Origin: Streptomyces sp. NBC_00285
Lineage (GTDB): Bacteria > Actinomycetota > Actinomycetes > Streptomycetales > Streptomycetaceae
Assembly (NCBI RefSeq): GCF_036174265.1
Contig: NZ_CP108055.1
Span: 992,001-1,056,000 of the forward strand
Direction of reading: 5' to 3'
DNA: 64,000 nt
Shown here: in pieces, positions 25,323 to 34,398 of the stretch
Layout: each line of letters opens with the position of its first letter
How positions within the stretch are numbered: position 1 is the stretch's first letter
Position numbers and translations under genes: made by a program
The notes under the pieces: generated by a model
What the model was told of the DNA's origin: nothing
Seen by the model: only the letters and a program-made list of their open reading frames with translations
Databases searched by the model: none

Positions 25323-26722
25323 GCCGTACGTTCCGTCGCCGTGGACTGTGCGGTCTGGTGGGCCTGCACGAGCACCATCAGGGCGAGCGCTCCTCCGGAG
25401 ACGGCCAGGACCAGTTGCCCGACGTCGGCCGGGCCGCCGCTCGGCAGGGTGGCGAGCGCGAGCACGCCGGTCACGGTGGCCACCCGGCGCCGTACCGACG
25501 CGCTGGGCGCGGCGGCCGCTATGAGGAACAGGCCCCACAGGGCGTACCAGGGCCGGATCGCCGGGCCCAGGGCGGCGACGGTGGCAAGGCTCAGACCCAG
25601 GGCGTAGACGGGCCGGGGACGAAGGCGCAGCCATATGCAGCCGATGACGGCGACGGCGGTCACGATGCCGAACGCGTGCCAGGCAGGTACGGCCAGCGGG
25701 GCGAGGTCGCTGCCGAGCCGCTCCAGCAGGGCTCCGGTGGCCCGTCCGAGGAGGCTGGTGAGGGCCCAGTTCCCGGACGACACCGGGGTGTTGAGCGCCC
25801 CTATCCAGCCGTAGCCGGTGCCCGCGACGGCAGTGGCGGCGACCGTGGTGGCGGCCGCCGCCGCGGCGGCCGTCAGGACGGCTCTCGCCGGATGGTCGCC
25901 GGCCCGGATCCGCAGCACGACGATCGCCGCGAGCCCGAGCACGGCGGGCGCCTTGACCAGCGCGGCGAGCGTCACGAGCACGGCCCCCAGGATCGGCCAC
26001 CGGCCCAGGGCGGCGACCAGGCCGACGCCGAGCAGTCCGAGCATGACGGCGTCGTTGTGGGCGCCCGCGACCAGGTGGAGCAGGACGAGCGGGTTGAGGG
26101 CGCCGAGCCAGAGCGCGGCGGCCGGGTCGGCGCCGCTGTGGCGGGCGAGGCGGGGCAGGGCGGCCGCCATGAGGGCCACGCCGAGCAGGGCGACGAGCCG
26201 CATTCCGAGCAGCCCGACGGGGAGTTCACCGCGGGACGCCTTCGCCAGTGCGGAGGCCACGCCGAGGAACACCGGGCCGTACGGGGCGGCCGTGTTGCGC
26301 CACATCGGGGCGACCTCGTCGGCGAGCGGGCCGCCGAGGAGGGCGGGCCCGTGACGGTAGACGTCCATGTGGGCGTCGGCCATGGCGCCTTGGGCGAGGT
26401 AGCTGTAGACGTCCCGGCTGAACAGGGGCGGGGCGAGCAGCAGCGGCACCGACCAGACGACCAGGACGGCCATGAGCTCGCGCGTACCGGGTCTCCTGTC
26501 GGCACTGCGCACCAGGCGGCCGAGGAGCAGCCAGGCCGCGATCAGGAGGACGACACCGAAGTAGGCACCCACCAGGCCCAGTGCGGCGCGCGGGGCCGAC
26601 GGGGTGAGCAGCTCCCGCGCGGGGAGGGCGCCGGCCGTCTCGCCTCCCGCGGCGAGGAACGTGGTGCCGACCAGACCGAGGATCTGGCAGCGGCGGAGAT
26701 CGACGGGAACGGTGGCCGACAC
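25319..26722 (-). CDS. mptB: MptB-like alpha-(1->6)-mannopyranosyltransferase
   Basis: A 467-residue GT-C glycosyltransferase with 11-13 membrane segments. FSRDVYSYLAQGAM is the diagnostic loop with the catalytic aspartate of MptA/MptB enzymes, and APYGPVFLGVA and ALNPLVLLHLVAGAHND are further conserved loops. In corynebacteria and mycobacteria MptB extends the mannan core of lipoglycans. In Streptomyces the product is not established; a cell-envelope glycan or glycoprotein role is inferred. It is the first gene of a pair with the GT87 gene. Confidence 0.82.
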   Translation of the reverse strand: MSATVPVDLRRCQILGLVGTTFLAAGGETAGALPARELLTPSAPRAALGLVGAYFGVVLLIAAWLLLGRLVRSADRRPGTRELMAVLVVWSVPLLLAPPLFSRDVYSYLAQGAMADAHMDVYRHGPALLGGPLADEVAPMWRNTAAPYGPVFLGVASALAKASRGELPVGLLGMRLVALLGVALMAAALPRLARHSGADPAAALWLGALNPLVLLHLVAGAHNDAVMLGLLGVGLVAALGRWPILGAVLVTLAALVKAPAVLGLAAIVVLRIRAGDHPARAVLTAAAAAAATTVAATAVAGTGYGWIGALNTPVSSGNWALTSLLGRATGALLERLGSDLAPLAVPAWHAFGIVTAVAVIGCIWLRLRPRPVYALGLSLATVAALGPAIRPWYALWGLFLIAAAAPSASVRRRVATVTGVLALATLPSGGPADVGQLVLAVSGGALALMVLVQAHQTAQSTATERTA

Positions 26723-26853
26723 ATCAGCAGCGTGTCAGCCTCGGGTGGCTGGAAGGCGACGTGGTGGCGACCGGGGTGTGACCGGTGCGTGGTCGGGCGC
26801 GAGACGTGCGCACCCCCGCTCTTCACCCACTCCGCGCGCCTCCCGCCTCCCGG

Positions 26854-27789
26854 TCAGAACACCGACACACCCGTCAACGTGGTGAACCGGTCCAGGGCCG
26901 CCACTCCCGCCACCGAGTTGCCCCGCTCGTCCAGTCCCGGACTCCATACGCACAGCGTGCAACGCCCCGGCACCACCGCGATGACACCGCCGCCCACCCC
27001 GCTCTTGCCCGGCAGCCCCACCCGGTAGGCGAAGTCGCCCGCCGCGTCGTACGTGCCGCAGGTCAGCATGATCGCGTTGATCTGCTTGGCCTGGCTGAGG
27101 CTGAGAAGGCGGGTGTCGTCGGCGCGGATGCCGTGGCGGGCCAGGAACGTGGTGGCGAGGGCCAGGTCGGCGCAGGAGGCCCTGATCGAGCACTGGCGGA
27201 AGTACTGGTCGAGCAGGGTCGGGATGTCGTTGTCGATGTTGCCGTACGCGGCCATGAAGTGGGCCAGGGCGGCGTTGCGGTCTCCGTGGGCGGACTCGGA
27301 GGCGGCGACCTCCTCGTCGAAGTCCAGGGCGGGGTTGCCGCTCTCCTCCCGGAGGAAGGACAGCAGTGCTCCCGACGCGTCTCCGGTACGGGTCTGGAGG
27401 CGGTCGGTGACGACGAGGGCGCCCGCGTTGATGAACGGGTTGCGCGGGATGCCGTTCTCGTACTCCAGTTGCACCAGGGAGTTGAAGGGGTTGCCGGAGG
27501 GCTCGCGGCCCACGTGCTCCCAGAGTTCGTCGCCCTCGCGGGCCAGGTTGAGGGCGAGGGTGAAGACCTTGGTGATGGACTGGGTCGAGAACGGCTCGCG
27601 CCAGTCCCCGACGCCGTACACCGTGCCGTCCAGCTCGGCCACGGCCATGCCGAAGCTGCGCGGGTCGCAGGCGGCGAGCGCCGGGATGTAGTCGGCGGGC
27701 ACGCCCCGGCCCGGGGTTCGTTCGATTTCCTCGGCGATCCGTTCCAGAACCGGCTGGAAGGTGAACGACGACGTCGTTGTCATGATCAC
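26854..27789 (-). CDS. glsA: glutaminase A
   Basis: A 311-residue serine-type glutaminase that hydrolyses L-glutamine to glutamate and ammonia in the cytoplasm. FSTQSITKVFTLAL carries the S-x-x-K catalytic pair, and YENGIPRNPFINAGA and GLPGKSGVGGG are signature motifs. GGAGG lies 7 bases before the GTG at 27789, which I take as the start; the next ATG, 6 bases on, is too far from it. It is the last of five minus-strand genes for asparagine/glutamine use. Confidence 0.92.
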   Translation of the reverse strand: MIMTTTSSFTFQPVLERIAEEIERTPGRGVPADYIPALAACDPRSFGMAVAELDGTVYGVGDWREPFSTQSITKVFTLALNLAREGDELWEHVGREPSGNPFNSLVQLEYENGIPRNPFINAGALVVTDRLQTRTGDASGALLSFLREESGNPALDFDEEVAASESAHGDRNAALAHFMAAYGNIDNDIPTLLDQYFRQCSIRASCADLALATTFLARHGIRADDTRLLSLSQAKQINAIMLTCGTYDAAGDFAYRVGLPGKSGVGGGVIAVVPGRCTLCVWSPGLDERGNSVAGVAALDRFTTLTGVSVF

Positions 27790-27839
27790 TATTGTGCCTC
27801 CGGGTCGGTCCTGGCGCGTATCAGCTCAGGTCGGGTCGG

Positions 27840-29252
27840 TCAGGCCAAGGCTGCGCCGCTGCCCGCGAGGACCTCGGGGCGCAGCAGCTCGGCGAGTGTC
27901 TCGGCGGGCAACAGGCCCTTCTCCAGGACCAGTTCGGCCACGCCGCGGCCCGTGGCGAGGGCTTCCTTGGCGATGTCCGTGGCGGCCGTGTAGCCGATGT
28001 GCGGATTGAGGGCGGTGACCAGGCCGATGGAGTTCTCGACGGTCCGGCGCAGCACCTCGGTGTTGGCGGTGATGCCGTCCACGCAGCGCTCGGCGAGGGT
28101 GAGACAGGCGGCCAGCAGGTGGGTGATCGACTCCGACAGGGAGTGCAGGATGATCGGTTCGAAGGCGTTCAGCTGGAGCTGTCCTGCCTCCGCGGCCATC
28201 GTGATGGCGACGTCGTTGCCGATCACCTCGAAGGCGACCTGGTTGACGACCTCGGGGATCACCGGGTTGACCTTGCCGGGCATGATCGACGAACCCGCCT
28301 GCACGGGCGGCAGGTTGATCTCGCCGAGCCCGGCCCGCGGACCGGACGAGAGCAGGCGCAGGTCGTTGCAGCTCTTCGAGAGCTTGACGGCGACGCGCTT
28401 GAGCACACCGGACATCTGGACGAACGCCCCGCAGTCCTGGGTCGCCTCGACCAGGTTGGCGGCGGTGACCAGCGGCAGCCCGGTGAGGGCGGCGAGGTGC
28501 CGGCGGGCCGACTCGGCGTATCCGGCGGGGGCGTTGAGCCCGGTGCCGATGGCCGTGGCACCCAGGTTGATCTCATGGATCAACGTGACGGCCTCGTCAA
28601 GACGGCTGCGGTCCTCGTCAATCATGACGGCATACGCCGAGAACTCTTGACCGAGCGTCATGGGGACCGCGTCCTGCAACTGTGTACGGCCCATCTTGAG
28701 CACATCGCGGAACTCCACGGCCTTACGGGCGAAGGAGTCCTGCAGTACGGCCATCGCCCCGAGCAGTCCCTGCACCGCGAAGACCGTCGCGATCTTGACG
28801 GCGGTCGGGTAGACGTCGTTGGTCGACTGGCCGAGATTGACGTCCTCGTTGGGGTGCAGGAACGCGTACTGCCCCTTCTCGTGCCCCAGGAGCTCCAACG
28901 CGCGGTTGGCGATGACCTCGTTGGCGTTCATGTTGGTGGACGTGCCGGCCCCGCCCTGGATCACGTCGACGACGAACTGGTCGTGCAGCTTGCCGTCACG
29001 GATCTCGCGGCAGGCTTCGACGATGGCGGCGGCCTTCCCCGGCTCCAGCAGCCCGAGCTCCTCGTTGGCGAGGGCGGCGGCCTCCTTGACGGCGGCGAGG
29101 GCGTCGATCAGGTGGGGGTAGGCGGAGATCGGGGTGCCGGTGATGGGGAAGTTCTCCGTGGCACGCAGGGTGTGCACACCCCAGTAGGCGTCGACGGGAA
29201 CATCCCGGTCACCCAGCAGATCGTGCTCACGGCGGCTGACGACGGCGTTCAT
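27840..29252 (-). CDS. aspA: aspartate ammonia-lyase
   Basis: A 470-residue member of the fumarase/aspartase superfamily that deaminates L-aspartate to fumarate and ammonia. The C-terminal catalytic loop is GSSIMPGKVNP, with STNDVYPTAVK and GAGTSTNMNANEV as the other conserved regions. Length matches the family (about 470). The start ATG has GAGGA about 12 bases upstream, a wide spacing. Located after the asparaginase gene, it would convert that enzyme's product onward into the TCA cycle. Confidence 0.92.
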   Translation of the reverse strand: MNAVVSRREHDLLGDRDVPVDAYWGVHTLRATENFPITGTPISAYPHLIDALAAVKEAAALANEELGLLEPGKAAAIVEACREIRDGKLHDQFVVDVIQGGAGTSTNMNANEVIANRALELLGHEKGQYAFLHPNEDVNLGQSTNDVYPTAVKIATVFAVQGLLGAMAVLQDSFARKAVEFRDVLKMGRTQLQDAVPMTLGQEFSAYAVMIDEDRSRLDEAVTLIHEINLGATAIGTGLNAPAGYAESARRHLAALTGLPLVTAANLVEATQDCGAFVQMSGVLKRVAVKLSKSCNDLRLLSSGPRAGLGEINLPPVQAGSSIMPGKVNPVIPEVVNQVAFEVIGNDVAITMAAEAGQLQLNAFEPIILHSLSESITHLLAACLTLAERCVDGITANTEVLRRTVENSIGLVTALNPHIGYTAATDIAKEALATGRGVAELVLEKGLLPAETLAELLRPEVLAGSGAALA

Positions 29253-29303
29253 GGGGGTACAAGTCCTCTTTTCGCAAGGTTCGCAAGGGGTGAGGTGAGC
29301 GCC

Positions 29304-29350
29304 TTCAGGGGCGCGGGGAACGGTGCGACCAGCCGCAGCGGGTCCGCACC
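29304..29350. repeat. dispersed intergenic repeat of Streptomyces type
   Basis: The segment starting CTTCAGGGGCGCGGGGAAC and continuing GCGACCAGCC resembles a short sequence scattered in intergenic regions of many Streptomyces genomes. It lies directly after the asparaginase stop and before the aspA start. I know it only as a recurring sequence; no function is assigned. Confidence 0.5.
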
Positions 29351-29352
29351 GG

Positions 29353-30372
29353 CTACGAGACAGAAGCCGCGGCGGCGAGGGGATCCAACGCGCGTACCGG
29401 CCGAACCGCACCCACCGGCTCCCCGCCGCCGAGCAGCGGTTCACCGGCGAACTCAGTGAGCAGCGCGGGGTCGACACCCGCCCAGGCCAGCGCCGCCGCG
29501 GCGACCGGCACCCGCGCCCGGTTCGCCCCGTCGGCGATCTTCACGGCGACGGCCCGCCCGTCGGGCAGCGCGGCGACCTGGACCCCTTCGAACCCGTCCT
29601 TGGCCAGCAGCCCCGGAACGGCCCGCATCAGTGCGGCCACGTCCCGACCGGCGCCGGAGGCCATCTCGGCATGCCCGCGCATTGCGTCGGCGACCCGGGC
29701 CTCCGGGGTGGTGGGAACCGCCGAGGTGATCCGCGCGGCGGCCCGGGCGAGTCCGTGCAGCGACACGGAGAACAGCGGTGCGCCGCAGCCGTCGACGGTC
29801 ACCCGTGCGATCCGCTGCCCGGTCAGGTCCTCCACGATCTCCGCTATCGCCTGCTGAAGCGGGTGCGCGGGGTCGAGGTACCCCTCCAGCGGCCAGTCGT
29901 TGAGCACGCACGTGTACAGCATCGCCGCGTGCTTCCCCGAGCAGTTCTGCGCGATCCGCGAGGGCGCGCGGCCCTCCCTGATCCATGTGTCCCGCACAGC
30001 CGGGTCGAACGGCATGTCCTGGACGTTGCGCAGGGCGTCCTCGGACACTCCCGCCAGTTCGAGGATCCGCCGGGTCCCGGCGAGGTGGCGTTCCTCGCCG
30101 GAGTGGCTGGCCGCGGCGAGCGAGAGCAGCTCGCCGTCGAGCGGCAGGCCGGCCCGGACCATGGCGACGGCCTGGACCGGCTTCAGCGCGGACCGCGGAT
30201 AGAACGCGGCCTCGATGTCGCCGAGCTGGAAGCGGACGTCCCCGTCGGCGTCGAGGACGACGACGGAGCCGTAGTGGGTGCCCTCGATCAGCCCACCGCG
30301 GATGAGGTGGGCGACGGGAGCGTGAAGGGGTTCACGGACAAGGGGTGCGTCCGCGGGGGAACTGCTGTACAT
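29353..30372 (-). CDS. L-asparaginase (PF06089, thermolabile type II family)
   Basis: A 339-residue cytoplasmic asparaginase of the family typified by Rhizobium AnsA. Conserved stretches include FYPRSALKPVQAVAMV, NCSGKHAAMLYTC and VDGCGAPLFSVSL, the last two probably at the active site. It yields aspartate and ammonia. The ATG at 30372 follows AAGG; the frame upstream of it has no ribosome site. It lies between the permease and aspA in a transport-then-degrade order. Confidence 0.88.
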   Translation of the reverse strand: MYSSSPADAPLVREPLHAPVAHLIRGGLIEGTHYGSVVVLDADGDVRFQLGDIEAAFYPRSALKPVQAVAMVRAGLPLDGELLSLAAASHSGEERHLAGTRRILELAGVSEDALRNVQDMPFDPAVRDTWIREGRAPSRIAQNCSGKHAAMLYTCVLNDWPLEGYLDPAHPLQQAIAEIVEDLTGQRIARVTVDGCGAPLFSVSLHGLARAAARITSAVPTTPEARVADAMRGHAEMASGAGRDVAALMRAVPGLLAKDGFEGVQVAALPDGRAVAVKIADGANRARVPVAAAALAWAGVDPALLTEFAGEPLLGGGEPVGAVRPVRALDPLAAAASVS

Positions 30373-30450
30373 CACTGCCTTCTCTTGGAGCGCGTCACAC
30401 GGATCACGTGTGAACACCTGGGGGTCGGGGCCCGGCGCCCGCGCGAGCGT

Positions 30451-31893
30451 TCACGCGCCGGGGCCGGTGGTGGATGTGGCGGCGACCCGCCGGCGGACGG
30501 CGAACCATCCGGCGACCAGGGCCGCGACGATCAGCGGAAGGCACAGCACGGTGGTGCGGCCGGCGCCGCCGTCGGCGTACATGAGGACCAGGACGGAGGC
30601 GAGGAAGGCCAGCGTCACGAGTTCGGTCCAGGGTGAGCCCGGCAGCCGGTAGCCGGGGCGGGTGAGGTCGCCCTTCTCGGTCTTCTGCCAGAAGAGCAGG
30701 TGGCAGACCATGATCATGCCCCAGGTGGACAGGATCCCGATCGCGGCGAAGTTCAGCACGATCTCGAACGCGTCGGCCGGGACGACGAAGTTGAGGCCGA
30801 CGCCGAGAACGCAGATGCCGCTGGTGAGCAGGATGCCGCCGTAGGGGACCTGGCTGCGACTCATCACCGAGGTGAACTTCGGGGCCGAGCCGGACATGGC
30901 CATGGAGCGCAGGATACGGCCGGTGGAGTACAGACCGGAGTTGAGCGAGGACATGGCCGCGGTGAGCACGACGAGGTTCATCACGCCGCCCGCGGCCGGG
31001 ATGCCGATGTTGGACAGGACGGTCACGAAGGGGCTCTGTCCGGACGTGTACTTGTTCCAGGGCAGCAGCATCGAGAGCAGCACGACCGAGCCGACGTAGA
31101 AGACACCGACGCGCCACATGATCGAGTTGATCGCCTTGGGCATGATCTTCTCGGGGTTCTCGGTCTCGCCCGCGGCGACTCCGACCAGTTCGACCGAGGC
31201 GTAGGCGAAGACCACGCCCTGGATGATCAGCAGCATGGGCAGCAGCCCGTTGGGGAAGACACCGCCGTTGTCGGTGATCAGGGACGGCCCGGGGGTGGTG
31301 CCGGCGACTTCGTGCTGGGTGACCAGCAGGAAGATGCCGATACACATGAAGATCACCAGCGCGCTGACCTTGATGATCGCGAACCAGAACTCCATCTCGC
31401 CGAAGAACTTGACCGAGATGAGGTTGACGGTCAATACGACAGCGAGGGCGATCAATGCGATCAACCATTGGGGAATGTCGGAGAACAGACCCCAGTAGTG
31501 CGTGTAGGTCGCCACCGCGGTGATGTCGGCGATGCCGGTGGTGGCCCAGTTGAGGAAGTACATCCAGCCCGCGGTGTACGCCCCCTTCTCGCCGAGGAAC
31601 TCCCTCGCGTACGACACGAAGGCGCCGGACGAGGGCCGGTACAGGACGAGTTCACCGAGGGCGCGCACCACGAGGAAGGCGAAGACGCCACAGACCGCGT
31701 AGGCGATGAACAGGGAAGGGCCGGCGTCGGCGAGGCGGCCGCCGGCGCCGAGGAAGAGGCCGGTGCCGATCGCGCCACCGATGGCGATCATGTTGACGTG
31801 CCGGTGTTTGAGGGACTTGCTGTATCCCTCGTCTCCGGCGTCGACATGGCCGGAACGTTTCTGCACGCCATCGTGCAGGGACTGCTCGCTCAC
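30451..31893 (-). CDS. ansP: amino acid permease, probably L-asparagine-specific
   Basis: A 480-residue APC-family (AAT) proton symporter with 12 predicted helices. It begins KHRHVNMIAIGGAIGTGLFL, the signature of the amino acid transporter group. The specificity is inferred from its neighbours (asparaginase, aspartase, glutaminase) and general similarity to AnsP; it cannot be read from the sequence. The GTG start overlaps the TGA of the GntR gene (GTGA), so it is translated together with its regulator. Confidence 0.8.
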   Translation of the reverse strand: MSEQSLHDGVQKRSGHVDAGDEGYSKSLKHRHVNMIAIGGAIGTGLFLGAGGRLADAGPSLFIAYAVCGVFAFLVVRALGELVLYRPSSGAFVSYAREFLGEKGAYTAGWMYFLNWATTGIADITAVATYTHYWGLFSDIPQWLIALIALAVVLTVNLISVKFFGEMEFWFAIIKVSALVIFMCIGIFLLVTQHEVAGTTPGPSLITDNGGVFPNGLLPMLLIIQGVVFAYASVELVGVAAGETENPEKIMPKAINSIMWRVGVFYVGSVVLLSMLLPWNKYTSGQSPFVTVLSNIGIPAAGGVMNLVVLTAAMSSLNSGLYSTGRILRSMAMSGSAPKFTSVMSRSQVPYGGILLTSGICVLGVGLNFVVPADAFEIVLNFAAIGILSTWGMIMVCHLLFWQKTEKGDLTRPGYRLPGSPWTELVTLAFLASVLVLMYADGGAGRTTVLCLPLIVAALVAGWFAVRRRVAATSTTGPGA

Positions 31894-32627
31894 GCCTGGG
31901 GTTCGCCTTCCGTGGGGGTGTCCGAGCCCGTGCGCGGGGAACGCACGATGTCGGTGAGGGTGGTCTCGACGCGGTCGAGGTGGTGGGACATGGCCTCCAC
32001 CGCGTCGTGCTCTGAACCGTCGATCAGCGCCTCGACGATCGCGCGGTGCTCGCGGTTGGACTGCTCCCGGCGGCCGCCCAGTTCGTTGAGGAAGGCCGAC
32101 TGGCGGGCCAGCGCGTCCCTGATCTCCTCGATGACCCGGCGGAACACCGGGTTCTGGGCGGCCTCGGCGACGGCGAGATGGAAGAGGGTGTCCATCGCGA
32201 CCCACGCCGTGGTGTCGGTCTCCCGTTCCATCCGGTCCAGGAGGTGGGCCAGGTGGTCGAGGTTCTCCGGGGTGCGGCGCTGTGCCGCGTACCCGGCGAC
32301 CGGGATCTCGACATGGCGGCGCACCTCCAGGAGGTCGCTGGCCGCGTAGTCGCCGAAGGTGGGGTCCTCCACCGCGTCGGCGACGACGAAGGTGCCCTTG
32401 CCGGTCTTGGAGACGGTCAGGCCCATGGTCTGCAGAGCCCTGAGGGCCTCACGCAGGACGGGCCGGCTGACCTCCAGGGTGCGGCAGAGCTCCGCCTCCG
32501 AGGGGAGCTTGTCGCCGATGGCGTACTCGCCGCGCTCGATGGCGCCACGCAGATGCGCCAGCACCGCCTCCATGGCGCTGATGCGCCGCGGCGGCTGACT
32601 GGCTGTCCGGCTGTCTGACAGGTTCAC
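31890..32627 (-). CDS. GntR family regulator (FadR/FCD subfamily)
   Basis: A 245-residue regulator with an N-terminal winged helix (EYAIGDKLPSEAELCRTLEV then SRPVLREALRALQTMG) and a C-terminal all-helical FCD domain (LFHLAVAEAAQNPVFRRVI, EHRAIVEALIDG). FCD domains bind carboxylates. It heads the asparagine/glutamine gene group, and its stop overlaps the permease start. It probably represses the operon until an amino acid or dicarboxylate binds. The start is a GTG at 32627. Confidence 0.85.
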   Translation of the reverse strand: MNLSDSRTASQPPRRISAMEAVLAHLRGAIERGEYAIGDKLPSEAELCRTLEVSRPVLREALRALQTMGLTVSKTGKGTFVVADAVEDPTFGDYAASDLLEVRRHVEIPVAGYAAQRRTPENLDHLAHLLDRMERETDTTAWVAMDTLFHLAVAEAAQNPVFRRVIEEIRDALARQSAFLNELGGRREQSNREHRAIVEALIDGSEHDAVEAMSHHLDRVETTLTDIVRSPRTGSDTPTEGEPQA

Positions 32628-32687
32628 GGGGAAGATACTCCGGGCGGCGAGAGGGTGCTGTCAAGGGTGGGCGCCAAAGAAAGCCGT

Positions 32688-32718
32688 GGGGTGCGGGACG
32701 GGCACCGTCCCGCACCCC
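32688..32718 (-). terminator. terminator of uppP
   Basis: GGGGTGCGGGACGG and CCGTCCCGCACCCC form a perfect 14-bp stem with loop GCA, 7 bases after the uppP stop. On the minus strand it is followed by a T-rich stretch (GGCTTTCTTTGG). It separates uppP from the GntR operon. Confidence 0.8.
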
Positions 32719-32724
32719 CGACGG

Positions 32725-33561
32725 TCAGCTGTCGAGCGTGCCCGTGGCCAGCAGGCCGAAGAGCATGACGCCGATGACGATCCGGTAGATCACGAAGGCG
32801 TTGAAGGAGTGCTTGGCCACGAACTTCAGCAGCCAGGCGATCGAGCCGTAGGCGACCACGAAGGAGACGACGGTGCCGACGGCGAGCGGGGCCACGCCCA
32901 CGCCCGCACCGAGGGCGTCCTTGAGCTCGTAGATGCCCGCCCCGGTGAGGGCGGGGATGCCGAGGAAGAACGACAGCCGGGTGGCCGCCACGCGGTCCAG
33001 GTCGAGAATCAGGGCCGTCGACATGGTGGCTCCGGAGCGGGAGAAGCCGGGGAACAGCAGAGCGAGGATCTGCGAGCTGCCGACCAGCATGGCGTCCTTG
33101 AAGGTGGTGTCGTCCTCACCGCGCTTGTGCCGGCCCATCTGGTCCGCCGCCCACATCACCCCACTGCCCACGATCAGGGAGCCCGCGACCACCCACAGGG
33201 AGGCGAGCGGCCCCTCGATGAGCGGCTTGGCGGCGAGACCGACGATGACGATCGGGACGGTCGCGGCGATCACCCACCAGGCGAACTTGTAGTCGTGGTG
33301 GTCCCGCTCCTCCTTGTGGGCCAGGCCCCTCCCCCAGGCGGAGACGATCCGCACGATGTCCTTGAAGAAGTACACGAACACGGCGGCGATCGCGCCGACC
33401 TGGATGACGGCCGAGAACCCGACGACGGCGTCGTCGTCGACGGGGATGTTCATCAGCCCCTCGACGATCTTCAGATGGCCGGTGGAGGAGACGGGCAGGA
33501 ACTCGGTCACCCCCTCGACGGCTCCGAGGACGACGGCCTGACCGACGCTGATGACGCTCAT
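32725..33561 (-). CDS. uppP: undecaprenyl-diphosphatase (UppP/BacA)
   Basis: A 278-residue integral membrane phosphatase that recycles undecaprenyl pyrophosphate for peptidoglycan synthesis and gives bacitracin tolerance. EGVTEFLPVSSTGHL near the N-terminus and LFPGFSRSGATMSTAL in the second half are the two signature active-site loops. About eight helices are predicted. It is monocistronic, with its own terminator. Confidence 0.93.
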   Translation of the reverse strand: MSVISVGQAVVLGAVEGVTEFLPVSSTGHLKIVEGLMNIPVDDDAVVGFSAVIQVGAIAAVFVYFFKDIVRIVSAWGRGLAHKEERDHHDYKFAWWVIAATVPIVIVGLAAKPLIEGPLASLWVVAGSLIVGSGVMWAADQMGRHKRGEDDTTFKDAMLVGSSQILALLFPGFSRSGATMSTALILDLDRVAATRLSFFLGIPALTGAGIYELKDALGAGVGVAPLAVGTVVSFVVAYGSIAWLLKFVAKHSFNAFVIYRIVIGVMLFGLLATGTLDS

Positions 33562-33634
33562 GGGATCCAGTTCTTCTCGGGGGACGCGGGTGCGGCGGGG
33601 ACAGTCTTACTACACCCGGACGAGGACCGGTCCC

Positions 33635-34009
33635 CTACGCCCACACCGCCTGCGCCAGCGCCACGCCCACGAAGGCCGCTCCCAGCCCCGCCACCACGCT
33701 CGCGACCGCGTTGGCGGTGGCGTAGACGCGGGCCCCGGCCTCGGTCAGCCGTAGGGTCTCGTACGAGAACGTCGAGTACGTGGTCAACGCCCCGCACAGG
33801 CCGGTGCCCAGCACCAGCTGAAGGTGGGCACCGGCGGCCCCCGCGGCGACCGCACCGGTCAGCAGGCCGAGGATCAGACAGCCCGTGACGTTGACGGCGA
33901 AGGTGCCCCAGGGGAAGACCGAGTCGTGCCGGGACTGCACCGCGCGGTCGGTGAGGTAGCGGAGCGGGGCACCGACCATGGCTCCCGCTACGACCAACAG
34001 CCAGTTCAC
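33635..34009 (-). CDS. crcB: fluoride exporter CrcB (Fluc), first copy
   Basis: A 124-residue four-helix membrane protein. The conserved loops are [20 protein letters not shown] and [17 protein letters not shown] (the last with the Thr/Phe fluoride path). Fluc channels are dual-topology dimers; a genome with two neighbouring copies usually makes a fixed-orientation heterodimer. The GTG overlaps the TGA of the DUF190 gene. Confidence 0.9.
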   Translation of the reverse strand: MNWLLVVAGAMVGAPLRYLTDRAVQSRHDSVFPWGTFAVNVTGCLILGLLTGAVAAGAAGAHLQLVLGTGLCGALTTYSTFSYETLRLTEAGARVYATANAVASVVAGLGAAFVGVALAQAVWA

Positions 34010-34398
34010 AACGACTTCTTACCCTTCGTGCCCGCTTTGCCCTGAGTCCGGCCCCGGGTTTCGTCGCGGCCGATGTACCGGATGACCTCGCATTCGTCGA
34101 GCGTCACCAGGCCCTCGGTGACGAGTTCGTCGAGCTGCGGCAGGAACTCCCGTACGCGCGTCTCGGTGTCGACGATCACGACGGCCACGGGCAGGTCCTC
34201 GCTCAGGGAGAGCAGCCGGGAGGTGTGGATGAGCGAGGAGGCGCCGAAGCCCTCGATGCCGCGGAAGACGCTTGCCCCGGCGAGGCCGGCGGCGTGGGCG
34301 CGGTGCACGATCTCGGTGTAGAGGGGCTTGTGGTGCCAGGTGTCGTTCTCGCCGATGTGGACGGTCAGGCGCAGGGCGTTGCCGGTCAGCCTCGTCAT
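34006..34398 (-). CDS. DUF190 family protein
   Basis: A 130-residue cytoplasmic protein of PF02641: [20 protein letters not shown], then [15 protein letters not shown] and [13 protein letters not shown]. The fold is PII-like. DUF190 genes are often placed with crcB; a regulatory role on the channel or on fluoride stress is inferred only. The Lys/Gly-rich tail ([11 protein letters not shown]) is unusual in its charge. It overlaps both crcB genes by 4 bp (ATGA and GTGA). Confidence 0.85.
   Translation of the reverse strand: MTRLTGNALRLTVHIGENDTWHHKPLYTEIVHRAHAAGLAGASVFRGIEGFGASSLIHTSRLLSLSEDLPVAVVIVDTETRVREFLPQLDELVTEGLVTLDECEVIRYIGRDETRGRTQGKAGTKGKKSL

Noticed and set aside
24369..25607. 412-codon plus-strand frame opposite the glycosyltransferases
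   Set aside because: Its low-complexity Gly/Arg/Gln/Glu composition is typical of the antisense of high-GC membrane protein genes.
23964..26000. 678-codon minus-strand frame covering the GT87 gene
   Set aside because: The first 226 codons are an antisense shadow of the MptB gene frame; the real start is the ATG at 25322 with the ATGA overlap.
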